This document shows, in pieces, positions 1 through 8,219 of a stretch of 39,082 bases of DNA. Each line of letters starts with the position of its first letter. The stretch's first letter is position 1. The notes beneath the pieces were generated by a model. It was given only the letters and a program-made list of their open reading frames with translations, ran no database searches and was not told where the DNA came from. Both the position numbers and the translations under genes were made by a program. Source of the stretch: Myxococcales bacterium (GTDB taxonomy: Bacteria > Myxococcota_A > Polyangia > Polyangiales > Polyangiaceae); assembly GCA_016794325.1 (NCBI GenBank), contig JAEUKG010000156.1, positions 1 through 39,082 of the forward strand. The letters are read 5' to 3'.

Positions 1-2
1 CG

Positions 3-458
3 GGGCGCAACACCTTCACGACCCACACCAACCACGACTGCGGCGCCCTCCACGCCGAGTTAAACTCAGAATGGGAGGGGACGGCCCCGCCGATCGAGAG
101 CTCCTGAGTCCCAGCGGGGAAGGTCGAGCTCGCGATCCTGATGTCCACGCTCGCCAAGGATGGCCTCAAGTGGAACTGGGTCCTCTACCGGCTCCCGCCC
201 GCCCCGGCGTCGCTGGCGCCGGCGAGCAACGGCGGCGGGACGTGCGGCCTCACGAGCGACGGCCCGAACCTCGCCTATTCGCCGCCGTGCTCGCTGGGCC
301 CAGGGCCGAAGACGTACACCTTCACCGTGTACGCGCTCTCGGGGCGCCCCACCTTGCCGTCGCAACCGAACCAGGTGACCGGCGCCGTGCTCGGCGATTC
401 TATCTCTACAATCACACTAGCCAAGGCGGAGCTGTCCGTGACGTACACGCGCCCATGA
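3..458 (+). pseudogene. PEBP (YbhB/YbcL) family protein, 5'-truncated by window edge, in-frame stop
   Basis: The C-terminal part (141-458, 105 residues from an internal ATG) has family hallmarks: KWNWVLYRLP, then YSPPCSLGPGPKTYTFTVYALSG, quoted as the two motifs around positions 165-195 and 277-340. The same frame stays open from position 3 to a TGA at 105-107. Upstream of that stop it reads TAPPIESS and downstream VPAGKVELAILM. This matches the family segment SPPIxWSGVPAG, with the stop where Gly is usual (GGA to TGA is one change). The family binds phospholipid-like or small anionic ligands; the exported bacterial members have no settled function. The 3' end overlaps the next gene by ATGA, so the two were probably translated together. 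Alternatives are a short product restarting at 141 or a sequencing error. The family call is firm; the pseudogene status is moderate. Confidence 0.6.
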
Positions 459-1513
459 GATCGCGGACGTTCTTCGCCTCGATGCTGGCGGTCGCGACGG
501 TCGCCGCGGCGGTCGCTGCGTGCGGCGAGAGCGGCGGCGAGAGCCCTCCGCCGCGCGTCGACGCGGCTGGCGTCGCCGAAGCGGGCGCCGAGGCGGCGCC
601 CCCCACCGACGGGTCGCAGGGTGGGCCGAACGGCGACGCCGCCGTGAGCGACACCCCCGGGATCACCGACGGCCTGGGGGTGAAGACGGGCGGCGGCACC
701 GGCTCCTGCACCCCGACCGAAGACCGCTACGTCGACGGCGACTATGGGCAGATCACGGCCAGGGATGGCAGAGTCTTCCCCGTCCCCGCGCCCGTGTCGT
801 CGGGCGCGACGTGCACCGACCTCCACAACCCCTGCAACGGCGGCCAGAACCCCGACTACGCCTCGCAGCTCTCGACGGTCGTCGTCGACAACGACCCGGA
901 CGCGGTGGAGGTGACCGGGTACCTCTACGCCGACAACGACTTCGAGCTGTGGGTGAACGGGAAGTACATCTGCCGCGACGCGTTGACGTTCGTGCCCTTC
1001 AACTCCCACGTGGTGCGCTTCAAGGCGCGCTACCCCATGACGATCGCGATCCAGGCCGTGGACTGGGAGCAGTCGCTCGGGGTGGGCGTCGAGCTCAAGA
1101 ACGGGTCGCCCAACGTGGGCGACGGGGGCATCGTCGCGCGGTTCGTCGACGACAAGGGGCGCGTCACGGTGACGTCGACGGACTGGCGCTGCCGGCCCTA
1201 CTACGTCGCCCCGGTGGACGACCCCGCGTGCGTCACCCCGGACCGAGACAGCTCGAGCTGCCCGCCGGCCGCCTGCGTGGCGAAGGACCCGGCGACCTGC
1301 CACGGCGTGCACTGGACGGTCCCTGCGGACTGGGCGTCGCCGACCTACGACGACTCCGCGTGGCCGAAGGCGAGCACGTACGCAGCCACGGCGATCGGCC
1401 CGAAGACGGCCTACACCGCGAACGCGGCCCTCTTCGACGGCGCCGAGTTCGTCTGGTCGAAGAACCTGCTCCTCGACAACCTCGTCCTCTGCCGTCGGAC
1501 GCTGGGCCCCTGA
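455..1513 (+). CDS. Lipoprotein with galactose-binding-like beta-sandwich region
   Basis: 352 residues. A type II signal peptide (residues 1-26) ends at a lipobox AAVAAC, so the mature protein is lipid-anchored. A low-complexity Ala/Gly/Pro/Asp linker follows to about residue 80. The conserved part then begins. It includes LYADNDFELWVNGKYI, typical of PA14/galactose-binding-like sandwiches that contact sugars, and later ADWASPTYDDSAWPKA and FVWSKNLLLDN, which resemble carbohydrate-binding modules of the W-DDS-W type. About ten Cys residues suggest disulfides outside the cytoplasm. The start ATG overlaps the stop of the PEBP frame (ATGA), and this start leads directly into the signal peptide. 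No catalytic motif was recognised. The role is inferred to be surface or periplasmic binding; the true function is unknown. Confidence 0.75.
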   Translation: MRSRTFFASMLAVATVAAAVAACGESGGESPPPRVDAAGVAEAGAEAAPPTDGSQGGPNGDAAVSDTPGITDGLGVKTGGGTGSCTPTEDRYVDGDYGQITARDGRVFPVPAPVSSGATCTDLHNPCNGGQNPDYASQLSTVVVDNDPDAVEVTGYLYADNDFELWVNGKYICRDALTFVPFNSHVVRFKARYPMTIAIQAVDWEQSLGVGVELKNGSPNVGDGGIVARFVDDKGRVTVTSTDWRCRPYYVAPVDDPACVTPDRDSSSCPPAACVAKDPATCHGVHWTVPADWASPTYDDSAWPKASTYAATAIGPKTAYTANAALFDGAEFVWSKNLLLDNLVLCRRTLGP

Positions 1514-1588
1514 CGCGAGCGCCCTCGCCGGCCGCTCGTCGCCTTCGACTTGTACGGAGGCGGGGCCCCGGACGATACTGCCGGGCTC

Positions 1589-2704
1589 ATGGCCCGGCCC
1601 ACCCTCAGCCTGGTCCTCCCCATCTACAACGAGGAGGAGGTCATCCCCGAGCTCCACGGGCGCCTCCAGGCGTTCCTCGAGGCGCTGGGGACCGACGCCG
1701 AGGTGGTGTTCGTCAACGACGGCTCGAAGGACAAGTCCATCGAGCAGCTCCGCGCGCTCGCGAAGAAGGAGCCGCGCTACCGCGTCGTCTCGTTCTCCCG
1801 CAACTTCGGCCACCAGGTCGCCATCACCGCGGGGATGGACTACGCGCGCGGCAAGGCCGTCGTGGTGATGGACGCCGACCTCCAGGACCCTCCCGAGGTC
1901 GTGCTCGAGATGGTGGCCAAGTGGCGCGAGGGCTACGACGTCGTCTACGGCAAGCGGCGCTCGCGCGAGGGCGAGACCTTCTTCAAGCTCCTCACCGCGA
2001 AGTGGTTCTACCGCGTCTTCGCCGCGATGATCCCGATCGAGGTCCCCCTCGACACCGGAGACTTCCGGCTCATGAGCCGCAAGGTCGTCTTGACGATGCG
2101 CGAGCTCCGCGAGGCGCACCGGTTCGTGCGGGGCATGGTGTCGTGGGTCGGCTTCAAGCAGACGGCGCTCCTCTACGACCGGCCGGCGCGCTTCGCGGGC
2201 GAGACCAAGTACCCGCTGCGCAAGATGCTCCGCTTCGCGCTCGACGGGATCACCAGCTTCAGCACCCTCCCGCTCCGCTTCGCGACGTACCTCGGCATGA
2301 TCATCAGCGCCGGGAGCCTGCTCGTCGCGGTGTGGGCCGCGGTGAGCAAGCTCGTCTACCACTCCACCGTCGCCGGGTGGGCCGCGCTCACCGTGCTCGT
2401 CGCGTTCCTCGCGGCCGTGCAGCTCCTCATGATCGGGATCCTCGGCGAATACGTGGGCCGCATCTACGAGCAGGTGAAGGGGCGGCCGCTCTACGTCGTC
2501 GCCGAGACCGTCAACGCCGGGCGCAAGCCCGACACCGACGAGCTCGACGACGAGGCGGCGCCCGACGCGGAGACGACCGAGCTCTCGAAGGAGGCGCCGA
2601 AGACCGCCGAAGACGCGACGAAGACCGCCGAAGACGCGACGAAGACCGCCGAAGACGCGAAGAAGACCGCCGAAGACGCGAAGAAGACCGCCGAAGAGGC
2701 CTGA
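1589..2704 (+). CDS. Polyprenyl-phosphate glycosyltransferase, GT2 (GtrB/ArnC/DPM1-like)
   Basis: 371 residues. The GT-A fold starts at once with LSLVLPIYNEEE (6-17). FVNDGSKD follows at 41-48, and the metal-binding DAD motif lies in VVVMDADLQDPPE (91-103). DTGDFRLM is the acceptor-side motif of this subfamily. Two transmembrane helices follow (about 230-252 and 263-285), then GEYVGRIYEQVKGRP, the cytosolic tail signature of GtrB-type enzymes. These enzymes move a sugar from a nucleotide donor to undecaprenyl phosphate at the inner membrane, feeding GT-C enzymes that work outside. I chose the ATG at 1589 because homology starts there. An unusual Lys/Ala/Glu-rich tail of heptad repeats ends the protein. 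The gene is monocistronic and convergent with the next gene, 7 bases away. The sugar used cannot be read from sequence. Confidence 0.9.
   Translation: MARPTLSLVLPIYNEEEVIPELHGRLQAFLEALGTDAEVVFVNDGSKDKSIEQLRALAKKEPRYRVVSFSRNFGHQVAITAGMDYARGKAVVVMDADLQDPPEVVLEMVAKWREGYDVVYGKRRSREGETFFKLLTAKWFYRVFAAMIPIEVPLDTGDFRLMSRKVVLTMRELREAHRFVRGMVSWVGFKQTALLYDRPARFAGETKYPLRKMLRFALDGITSFSTLPLRFATYLGMIISAGSLLVAVWAAVSKLVYHSTVAGWAALTVLVAFLAAVQLLMIGILGEYVGRIYEQVKGRPLYVVAETVNAGRKPDTDELDDEAAPDAETTELSKEAPKTAEDATKTAEDATKTAEDAKKTAEDAKKTAEEA
2600..2701 (+). repeat. Five-copy 21-base tandem repeat coding for heptads
   Basis: Units of 21 bases start at 2600, 2621, 2642, 2663 and 2684 (the last is shortened). They encode KTAEDAT, KTAEDAT, KTAEDAK, KTAEDAK and KTAEEA at the C-terminus of the GT2. 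The units are nearly identical in DNA, which points to recent slippage or unequal-crossover expansion. The peptide is charged and alanine-rich and likely helical. Confidence 0.95.
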
Positions 2705-2711
2705 CCGGCGC

Positions 2712-3404
2712 TCAGCGTCGGGTCGCCACCGCCATGACCTGCGCCCCGGCCGGCAGGCGCCGGAGCCGCGGCTCGAGGGGCCGGAGGCGGGCGAGCGGGC
2801 GCGGGAAGAAGACGATGAACGACAGGTCGACCTCGGCGAGGCCGGCTCCGCGGAGGAGCCGGGTGACCGTCCACGGATAGAGGAGCTCGGCGTCGTCGTC
2901 GAACGGGCACGCCGCCACCGCGCGCCGCGTGACCGGGTTCAGCGGGTTGTGCTCGAAGACGACCAGCTTGCCCCCGGGGGCGAGGGTGGCGGCGGCCTTC
3001 GCGACGAGCGCCGGCCGGTCGACGGGCTTCACGTGGTGGAGGACGTTCGCGACGACCACCGCCCGGTACCGGGAGCGCGGGATCGCGTCGACGTCGTCGT
3101 GGAAGGTGCACGCGGGCGCGCGCTCCCGGGCGATCTTCACGCACTCCGACGACGGGTCGTACCCCTCGACCTCCGCGAACGCCCCGACGAGCTCCGTCGT
3201 CAGGTTGCCGATGCCGCACCCGAAGTCGAGGAGCGGGCCGCCCCCCCCGCCTCCGAGCACGCGGAGGAGGCAGTCGCGCTTGTAGCGGGCGAAATAGGCG
3301 GGATCTTCGCCGCTCGCGCGGATGCTCGCCTGGTGCATCGAGTCGTAGCCGGTCGCGTGGCGATCGAACTCGGCCTGGTTCTGCGGATCGAACGACGTGC
3401 TCAT
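2712..3404 (-). CDS. Class I SAM-dependent methyltransferase
   Basis: 230 residues. The Rossmann-fold methyltransferase is recognised by LLDFGCGIGNLT (about 57-68, motif I, SAM glycine loop), then VEGYDPSS, where the acidic residue contacts SAM ribose. AVVVANVLHHV is motif IV/V, and LAPGGKLVVFEHNPLNP is the post-motif region. The N-terminus (FDPQNQAEFDRHATGYDSMH) is typical of small-molecule or sugar-lipid methyltransferases encoded in glycan clusters. The substrate cannot be told. The ATG at 3404 is the only start that keeps this N-terminal helix. The gene is divergent from galE (36 bases between starts) and convergent with the GT2 gene, so it is probably its own transcript. Confidence 0.85.
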   Translation of the reverse strand: MSTSFDPQNQAEFDRHATGYDSMHQASIRASGEDPAYFARYKRDCLLRVLGGGGGGPLLDFGCGIGNLTTELVGAFAEVEGYDPSSECVKIARERAPACTFHDDVDAIPRSRYRAVVVANVLHHVKPVDRPALVAKAAATLAPGGKLVVFEHNPLNPVTRRAVAACPFDDDAELLYPWTVTRLLRGAGLAEVDLSFIVFFPRPLARLRPLEPRLRRLPAGAQVMAVATRR

Positions 3405-3440
3405 CGAGTCGCGTTGTAAGATACCGAGGCGGAGGCCCTC

Positions 3441-4421
3441 TTGCGAGCGCTCGTCACCGGCGGGGCCGGATACATCGGATCGCACCTCGTGCGCCACCTC
3501 GTCGACGAGGGCGCGCACGCCGTCGTCCTCGACGATCTGTCGACCGGCTTCGCCGACGCCGTCGATCGGCGCGCGCGCTTCGTCGAGGGCGACATCCGCG
3601 ATCCGGCGCTCGTGCGTTCGGTCATCGAGGCCGAGCGCGTCGACGCCGTCTTCCACTTTGCCGCGCGCATCCGGGTGGACGAGTCGGTGAAGGACCCCGC
3701 GAAGTACTACCGCGACAACGTCGCCGCGAGCCTCGCCCTCTTCGACGCAATCCTCTCGGGCCCGGCGCGCGTCGTCGTGCTCTCGTCGACGGCGGCGGTG
3801 TACGGCGATCCCGATCCCGGCGTGGCCGCCCTCGGCGAGGACCACCCCAAGCGCCCCCTCAACGCCTACGGCGAGTCCAAGCTCGTCCTCGAGGGCGCCC
3901 TCGCGCGCTACGGGCAGGCGTACGGGCTCCGCTGGGCCGCGCTCCGGTATTTCAACGCCGCCGGCGCCCACGAGGACGGCTCGCTCCGCGAGCGCCACGA
4001 GCCCGAGACCCACCTCGTCCCCATCGCCCTCGAGGCGGCGGCGGGCGAGCGCACCGCCCTCACCGTGTTCGGGCGGGACTATCCCACTTCGGATGGCACC
4101 TGCGTCCGTGACTACGTGCACGTGATGGATCTCGCGACCGCCCACGTCGCCGCCGCGAGGCACCTCGCGGCCGGGCGCCCGGGAGGGGCGTTCAACCTCG
4201 GGACCGGCCGCGGGAGCTCCGTCGCCGAGGTCATCGCCTGCGTCGAGCGCGTGACCGGCCGCGCGCTTCCGGTCGTCGACGCCGCGAGGCGGCCCGGCGA
4301 CGCGTCGGTCCTGGTGGCGTCCGCCGAGCGCGCCGAGCGCGAGCTCGGCTGGCGCCCGACCCGCGACCTCGACGCCATCGTCCGCGACGCCTGGCGCGCC
4401 CGACGGCCTCGCGCGCTCTGA
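3441..4421 (+). CDS. galE: UDP-glucose 4-epimerase, short-chain dehydrogenase family
   Basis: 326 residues, usual length for GalE. The NAD-binding glycine motif GGAGYIG is at 7-13. The catalytic Ser/Thr segment is VVVLSSTAAVYGDP (111-124), and the catalytic Tyr143 and Lys147 lie in AYGESK. LRYFNAAGAHEDG and CVRDYVHVMDLA are strong GalE signatures. The enzyme interconverts UDP-glucose and UDP-galactose in the cytosol and would supply galactose donors to the glycosyltransferases nearby. The start is TTG at 3441, with a clear ribosome-binding GGAGG at 3431-3435; no ATG or GTG in frame would keep the Rossmann strand. TAAGAT at 3417-3422 is a possible -10. The 3' end lies 6 bases from the end of the convergent ferritin-like gene. 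A related sugar epimerase is possible, but the motifs favour GalE. Confidence 0.9.
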   Translation: MRALVTGGAGYIGSHLVRHLVDEGAHAVVLDDLSTGFADAVDRRARFVEGDIRDPALVRSVIEAERVDAVFHFAARIRVDESVKDPAKYYRDNVAASLALFDAILSGPARVVVLSSTAAVYGDPDPGVAALGEDHPKRPLNAYGESKLVLEGALARYGQAYGLRWAALRYFNAAGAHEDGSLRERHEPETHLVPIALEAAAGERTALTVFGRDYPTSDGTCVRDYVHVMDLATAHVAAARHLAAGRPGGAFNLGTGRGSSVAEVIACVERVTGRALPVVDAARRPGDASVLVASAERAERELGWRPTRDLDAIVRDAWRARRPRAL

Positions 4422-4427
4422 GCCGAG

Positions 4428-5513
4428 TCAGGCGGCGGCGCGCTGGCGCAGCGCGCGCAGGAGCGCGCGCTGCTCGTCCCGGCCCGGCATGCCGAGCGCT
4501 GGATGCCCCGCGGGTGCGGCTCCGGCGAGCTCCGCGTCGAGCTCGTCGAACGCCGCGGCGATCGCGCGATCGACCTCGGCCCGCTCGCGCTCGGTGAGCC
4601 GCGAGCCCAGCCACTCCCCGACGTCCCAGGAGAGCTGGGCGTGCACGATCTCGTCGCGCGCGATCATCCCGACCAGCTCGCGCAGGTCGGCCGCCGCGCG
4701 CTCCTCCTGGACCGTGGCGACGAGCGCCCCGAACGTCTCGCGGACGCACCCCTCGCGAGCGTTCTCGATCGCGATCGCGACGAGATCCCGGGGCGCGGGC
4801 CTCGCCATCTGCAGCCGCCCGATCCGCGCCCCTCGGGCGCGAGCCGCCTGCGCGACCGCGCGCGCGTGCCTCACCTCGTCGAGCCGCGCCGACGCGACGC
4901 GCGCGAGGAGCTCGGCGGGCGCGCCGGCCTGATCGAGCTCGGCGAGCATCACGTCGAACGCTCGGATCGCCCCCGCCTCGAGCTGGGCGATGGTCGCGAG
5001 CATCGCCCCGGTCGCGTCCGTGGCCTCGACCGTGGCGGCGGAGTACGACTCCGGGCGACGCCCCGCGCCGCACACCTCGGAGCCGCACGAAACGGTGACC
5101 GCGACCGACCCGTCCTCACGGCTCACGCGGCAGAGGGTGGTGTCGACCGCGCCCGCGCACAGCGAGGCGCAGTCGTACGCGGGCCCCGCGTCGCCGGCGT
5201 CGCCCCCGCCCGTGGGCGCGCCGGCGTCGCCGGGCAGCCCGCACGGGAACACGTACACCTGGCGGCACGACGAGGGCGGAAACTGGGGGTCGTTGGGGCA
5301 GTTGTAGACGTGCGACGTCAGCTGGCGCTCGCACTTGGTGAGATCGGCGGCCTGGTTCTTGGTCGGGCACGACGCGCTCGAGCCGGACGACGACGAGCTC
5401 GAGCCGCTCGAGCCGCCGGCGCTGGTCGACGGCTCGCTGCTGGAGCACGCGAGGAGCAGCGCAGTGTCGGCGACGGCGAGGGCGATGAGGGCGTGGACGC
5501 GGGGGCTCTTCAT
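4428..5513 (-). CDS. Exported lipoprotein with Cys-rich region and ferritin-like diiron domain
   Basis: 361 residues. The signal peptide ends at a lipobox ALLLAC (about residue 23), followed by a Ser/Gly linker (24-47). A Cys-rich segment follows (about 48-165) with about ten cysteines, for example SHVYNCPND and CGSEVCGAGRRPES. From about 175 comes an all-alpha ferritin-like domain with four metal-ligand helices: QLEAGAIRAF, RLDEVRHAR (ExxH), REGCVRETF and ARDEIVHAQ (ExxH). The diiron site looks intact, so oxidase or iron-handling chemistry outside the cytoplasm is possible; the substrate is unknown. Ferritin-like domains are usually cytosolic, so the lipid-anchored form is notable, although similar architectures occur in myxobacteria. 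The ATG at 5513 is 8 bases from TATCCT (5522-5527), a candidate extended -10. No operon partner. Confidence 0.8.
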   Translation of the reverse strand: MKSPRVHALIALAVADTALLLACSSSEPSTSAGGSSGSSSSSSGSSASCPTKNQAADLTKCERQLTSHVYNCPNDPQFPPSSCRQVYVFPCGLPGDAGAPTGGGDAGDAGPAYDCASLCAGAVDTTLCRVSREDGSVAVTVSCGSEVCGAGRRPESYSAATVEATDATGAMLATIAQLEAGAIRAFDVMLAELDQAGAPAELLARVASARLDEVRHARAVAQAARARGARIGRLQMARPAPRDLVAIAIENAREGCVRETFGALVATVQEERAAADLRELVGMIARDEIVHAQLSWDVGEWLGSRLTERERAEVDRAIAAAFDELDAELAGAAPAGHPALGMPGRDEQRALLRALRQRAAA

Positions 5514-5521
5514 CCCCGAGG

Positions 5522-5530
5522 AGGATAGCA
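5522..5530 (-). promoter_or_regulatory. Candidate extended -10 for ferritin-like gene
   Basis: Read on the minus strand: TGC followed by TATCCT, the TGnTAnnnT pattern, 8 bases before the ATG at 5513. No -35 match 17 bases upstream. It implies a leader of about 1-2 bases. Confidence 0.4.
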
Positions 5531-5542
5531 ACCGCCGGACCA

Positions 5543-5573
5543 CCGACGCGCGCCGGGAGAACGCGCGCGTCGG
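5543..5573 (-). terminator. Hairpin after the membrane protein gene
   Basis: A perfect 11-bp stem (CCGACGCGCGC with GCGCGCGTCGG) and a 9-base loop lie between the end of the gene at 5657 and the start of the gene at 5513, both read leftward. No U-tract follows, so termination would be intrinsic without U-run or factor-assisted. Confidence 0.5.
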
Positions 5574-5656
5574 CGTGGGGCCCGCGCCCGCCCGCGTCCG
5601 CGGTCGCCCCTGATCTCCGTGTCGCGGCGGCACAGCGGGCGATGGCCCAGGCCCCG

Positions 5657-7183
5657 TCAGCGCGCGCCCGGCTCCCGCTCCCAGACCGCCCAGCGCCCGC
5701 TCCGCCACGAGACGCGGTACGTGCCCGGGGGCGGGTGGAAGCCTCCGCCGCGCGTGACGATGTGGTCGTAGTTGGGCATCAGCTCGCCGGTCACGTCGCG
5801 ACCTTCGGGCATCCACTCCCAGCGGAGCACCGGCTTCGTCACCGCCGGCGGATAGGCGCCGGGCTTGTAGTCGAACGGCCAGTGCGACCAGCCGGCGTAG
5901 CTGAACTGGATGAGGCCGCCGCGACGCAGCTGGCAGTAGGAGCCGAAGTGGAGGAACGGCGCCCAGTGCACCACCCCCGAGCCCTTGTCGAAGATGAGCG
6001 CCGCCGTCTTCGAGTTGTACGGGACCGCGTCGCACGCCTCGTCGATCTCGCCGACCTCCTCGCGCTCGAACTGCACGTAGTGCTTGCACACGTTGGCCAC
6101 GCTCGACACCGAGACCGCGAGGATGGCGGTGGTGCAGAGCGTGCCGAGCCACCCGTGCGGGAGCCGGAGGAACGGGATGACGGTGAAGAGGAACAGGATC
6201 GGGAAGCGCTGGCAGAAGAGCCACACCGCCCCGCGCGACTCGCCCTGGGTGAAGTACATCACCACGCACAAGAGCGGGATCACGATGAGCAAGCGACCGC
6301 GCGCGGCCTTGTGCTTCCACTGGGTCGAGAGCCCGAGCGAGAGCACCGCCACCGCCCCCGCGGCGATCCAGTGGGCCTCGTCGCTCTGATCGCGGAAGAC
6401 CTCGCCCGTCCACATCCACGCGTTCGACAGCGCCTGCGCGAGCGGCGGCGCTTGCTCGGCGGCCTTGGCCGCGCCCCGCGCTGCCTTGCCGGGCTCGGTG
6501 AAGAAGAGCCAATACGTCGCCGCGAGGCCGCCCGGCACGTAGGGCAGCGCCGAGCGGATCCACCGGTCGGGGCGCGTCCAGGGGAAGAGCAGGAGCGTGC
6601 CGACGGCGAAGAGCCCGAACGGGAAGATGTGCGCGTAGAAGAGCCCGATGACGAGGACCCCGAGGATGGCGCCGGTCTTCGGGGTCGGGGCGTCGAAGTG
6701 GCGCACCGCGGCCCACAGCGCCGTGAACATGATGGGGATGCCGAAGATGAACGGCAGGAGCCCGAAGCTGAACATCACGTTCACGAGGATCGGGATGCTG
6801 AACAGGCACAAGCGCTCGTCGCGCCCGAGCGCCCGCAGCAGCGCCCGCAGCGCGAGCGGGGTGCCGCCGAGGTATACCGACAAGAGCACCACGTTCGCGG
6901 CCTGGACGCCGAGCGGGTACGCGAGCGCGCTCCCGAGCAGGTAGTAGAGGACGTATTGGGTGCGCCCGAACGTGAGCACGTAGTGCTGCGCGAAGCCGAG
7001 CTGCGGATCGCCGAAGTCGTGCACCACCCGGATGGTGGCGAGGTGGAAGGGCAAGTCCTGGAGCGGCGGGTGCTTGACGATCCACGCCGGTGCCGTCGCC
7101 ACGAGCGCGACAGCGACGTAGAAGAGCGTGGACCCGTGCTTTCGGAGGAGCGCCTCGAGGCGCCCCTCGGTGGTAGAGGACAT
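5657..7183 (-). CDS. Polytopic membrane protein, GT-C glycosyltransferase-like
   Basis: 508 residues from ATG 7183, preceded by AGGTAGG as a ribosome-binding site. An in-frame ATG at 7204 has a poorer site. About ten hydrophobic helices run from residue 20 to 380, and a hydrophilic region of about 125 residues follows. The first extracytoplasmic loop, WIVKHPPLQDLPFHLATIRV, contains the QDLPFH signature seen in a family of uncharacterised GT-C-like bacterial proteins; Asp in this loop is the usual catalytic position of GT-C enzymes. The soluble tail (FLHFGSYCQLRRGG, then HIVTRGGGFHPPPGTYRV) is rich in aromatic residues and may bind glycan. It probably transfers a lipid-linked sugar at the outer face of the inner membrane, but no specific family was recognised. 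It is divergent from the gene at 7218 with 34 bases between starts. Confidence 0.7.
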   Translation of the reverse strand: MSSTTEGRLEALLRKHGSTLFYVAVALVATAPAWIVKHPPLQDLPFHLATIRVVHDFGDPQLGFAQHYVLTFGRTQYVLYYLLGSALAYPLGVQAANVVLLSVYLGGTPLALRALLRALGRDERLCLFSIPILVNVMFSFGLLPFIFGIPIMFTALWAAVRHFDAPTPKTGAILGVLVIGLFYAHIFPFGLFAVGTLLLFPWTRPDRWIRSALPYVPGGLAATYWLFFTEPGKAARGAAKAAEQAPPLAQALSNAWMWTGEVFRDQSDEAHWIAAGAVAVLSLGLSTQWKHKAARGRLLIVIPLLCVVMYFTQGESRGAVWLFCQRFPILFLFTVIPFLRLPHGWLGTLCTTAILAVSVSSVANVCKHYVQFEREEVGEIDEACDAVPYNSKTAALIFDKGSGVVHWAPFLHFGSYCQLRRGGLIQFSYAGWSHWPFDYKPGAYPPAVTKPVLRWEWMPEGRDVTGELMPNYDHIVTRGGGFHPPPGTYRVSWRSGRWAVWEREPGAR

Positions 7184-7217
7184 TCGCCTACCTGAGCGTC
7201 TCATGTAATCTCAACCC

Positions 7218-8219
7218 ATGCCCGCCGACAACCAAGATGGTGCAAAGAGCGCGGGGCGACCCCCGGCGCCTTCGCCTCGGCCGCGGCGCCTGGTGTTCGC
7301 GGCGTACGCGTTCGCCCTCTTGCCCGTCCTCGCCTTGGCGGAGCTCGCGGCTCACGCCGTGGAGGTCCGCGGCACGGTCCCCGACGACGACTACAAGGCC
7401 GCGGCCCAAGCCGTCGGCAAGGAGCTCCGCGACGACGACCTCGTGATCTTCGCGCCGGGGTGGTCGGATCCCGTCGGCCGCATGCACTTCGGGGCCCTCG
7501 TCACCCCCGAGCGCGCCGCGTTCACCGACGTCTCACGGTTCGCGCGCGCGTTCGAGGTGTCGCAGGGCGGCGCGACGAGGCCCGAGCTCGCGTGGTTCCA
7601 GCCCGTGAGCGAGACCCGTCACGGGTCGCTCGTGGTCCGCCGCCTCGACAACCCGCGCTACGAGAAGGTCATCGACGATCTCCTCGACCACGTCGGGCCC
7701 GACAAGATGACGGTGCACGCGCGGACGGGCGCGAACGACGCCGAGTGTCGCTTCGTCGTCGGTGGCGCCGCCGCCGGCACCTGGGGCCCCGCCACCCCCG
7801 CGAAGCGCTTCCAGTGCGGCCACGGCCACGTCGGCGTGGTGACGATGCCCGATCTCGCCTACACCCCCCGGCGCTGCATCTACGCGCCGGCGACCGACGG
7901 CGCGACGCGCCTGCGGATCACCTTCCTCGACGTGAAGTTCGGCGCCAAGATCCGCTTCTCGCACGGGATCCACGTCGAGGGCGAGCGCGCCAAGAAGGGC
8001 GCGCCCGTCGAGGCGGTCTTCAAGGTCCCAGTGGAGACGAAGGGCGAAGGCGAGCACGAGAAGACCTACGGACGCGCCGTTCACCGCGACGGCGACGGCT
8101 GGTCCACGCTCGACGTCGACACCCGCGAGCTCGCCGGCAACACCGGGGACCTGGTGGTGGAGCTCCACGCCACGAGCGCCCAAGAGCGCAAGTATTGCTT
8201 CGCCGGGACCACGCGATGA
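7218..8219 (+). CDS. Single-pass membrane-anchored protein coupled to GT39
   Basis: 333 residues. A cytosolic Pro/Arg-rich N-terminus (1-25) is followed by one transmembrane helix, LVFAAYAFALLPVLALAELAA (about 27-47, cut here to its core), and a large extracytoplasmic part. A conserved stretch FAPGWSDPVGRMHFG (about 75-89) and a C-terminal sandwich-like region with four Cys (CIYAPATDGATRLRI, RFSHGIHVEGE, WSTLDVDTREL) look like a small binding domain. The stop overlaps the ATG of the next gene (ATGA), so the two products are made together and probably act together. TAATCT at 7206-7211 lies 6 bases before the ATG, suggesting a near-leaderless mRNA. I recognise no named family. A role as a periplasmic partner of the glycosyltransferase is inferred from coupling only. 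Confidence 0.65.
   Translation: MPADNQDGAKSAGRPPAPSPRPRRLVFAAYAFALLPVLALAELAAHAVEVRGTVPDDDYKAAAQAVGKELRDDDLVIFAPGWSDPVGRMHFGALVTPERAAFTDVSRFARAFEVSQGGATRPELAWFQPVSETRHGSLVVRRLDNPRYEKVIDDLLDHVGPDKMTVHARTGANDAECRFVVGGAAAGTWGPATPAKRFQCGHGHVGVVTMPDLAYTPRRCIYAPATDGATRLRITFLDVKFGAKIRFSHGIHVEGERAKKGAPVEAVFKVPVETKGEGEHEKTYGRAVHRDGDGWSTLDVDTRELAGNTGDLVVELHATSAQERKYCFAGTTR

Noticed and set aside
105-107. TGA as selenocysteine
   Set aside because: Family members carry Gly here, no Cys homolog position, and no SECIS-like hairpin just after the codon.
275-2362. Long minus-strand open frame (695 codons)
   Set aside because: It runs antisense to the lipoprotein and GT2 genes; its composition is the Arg/Glu/Val/Asp pattern of a shadow frame in GC-rich DNA.
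2600-2701. Repeat array as a CRISPR
   Set aside because: Contiguous 21-base units in frame with a gene, without spacers.
5642-7195. Plus-strand open frame of 517 codons
   Set aside because: Antisense to a clear membrane protein with good signatures; charged shadow composition without any motif.
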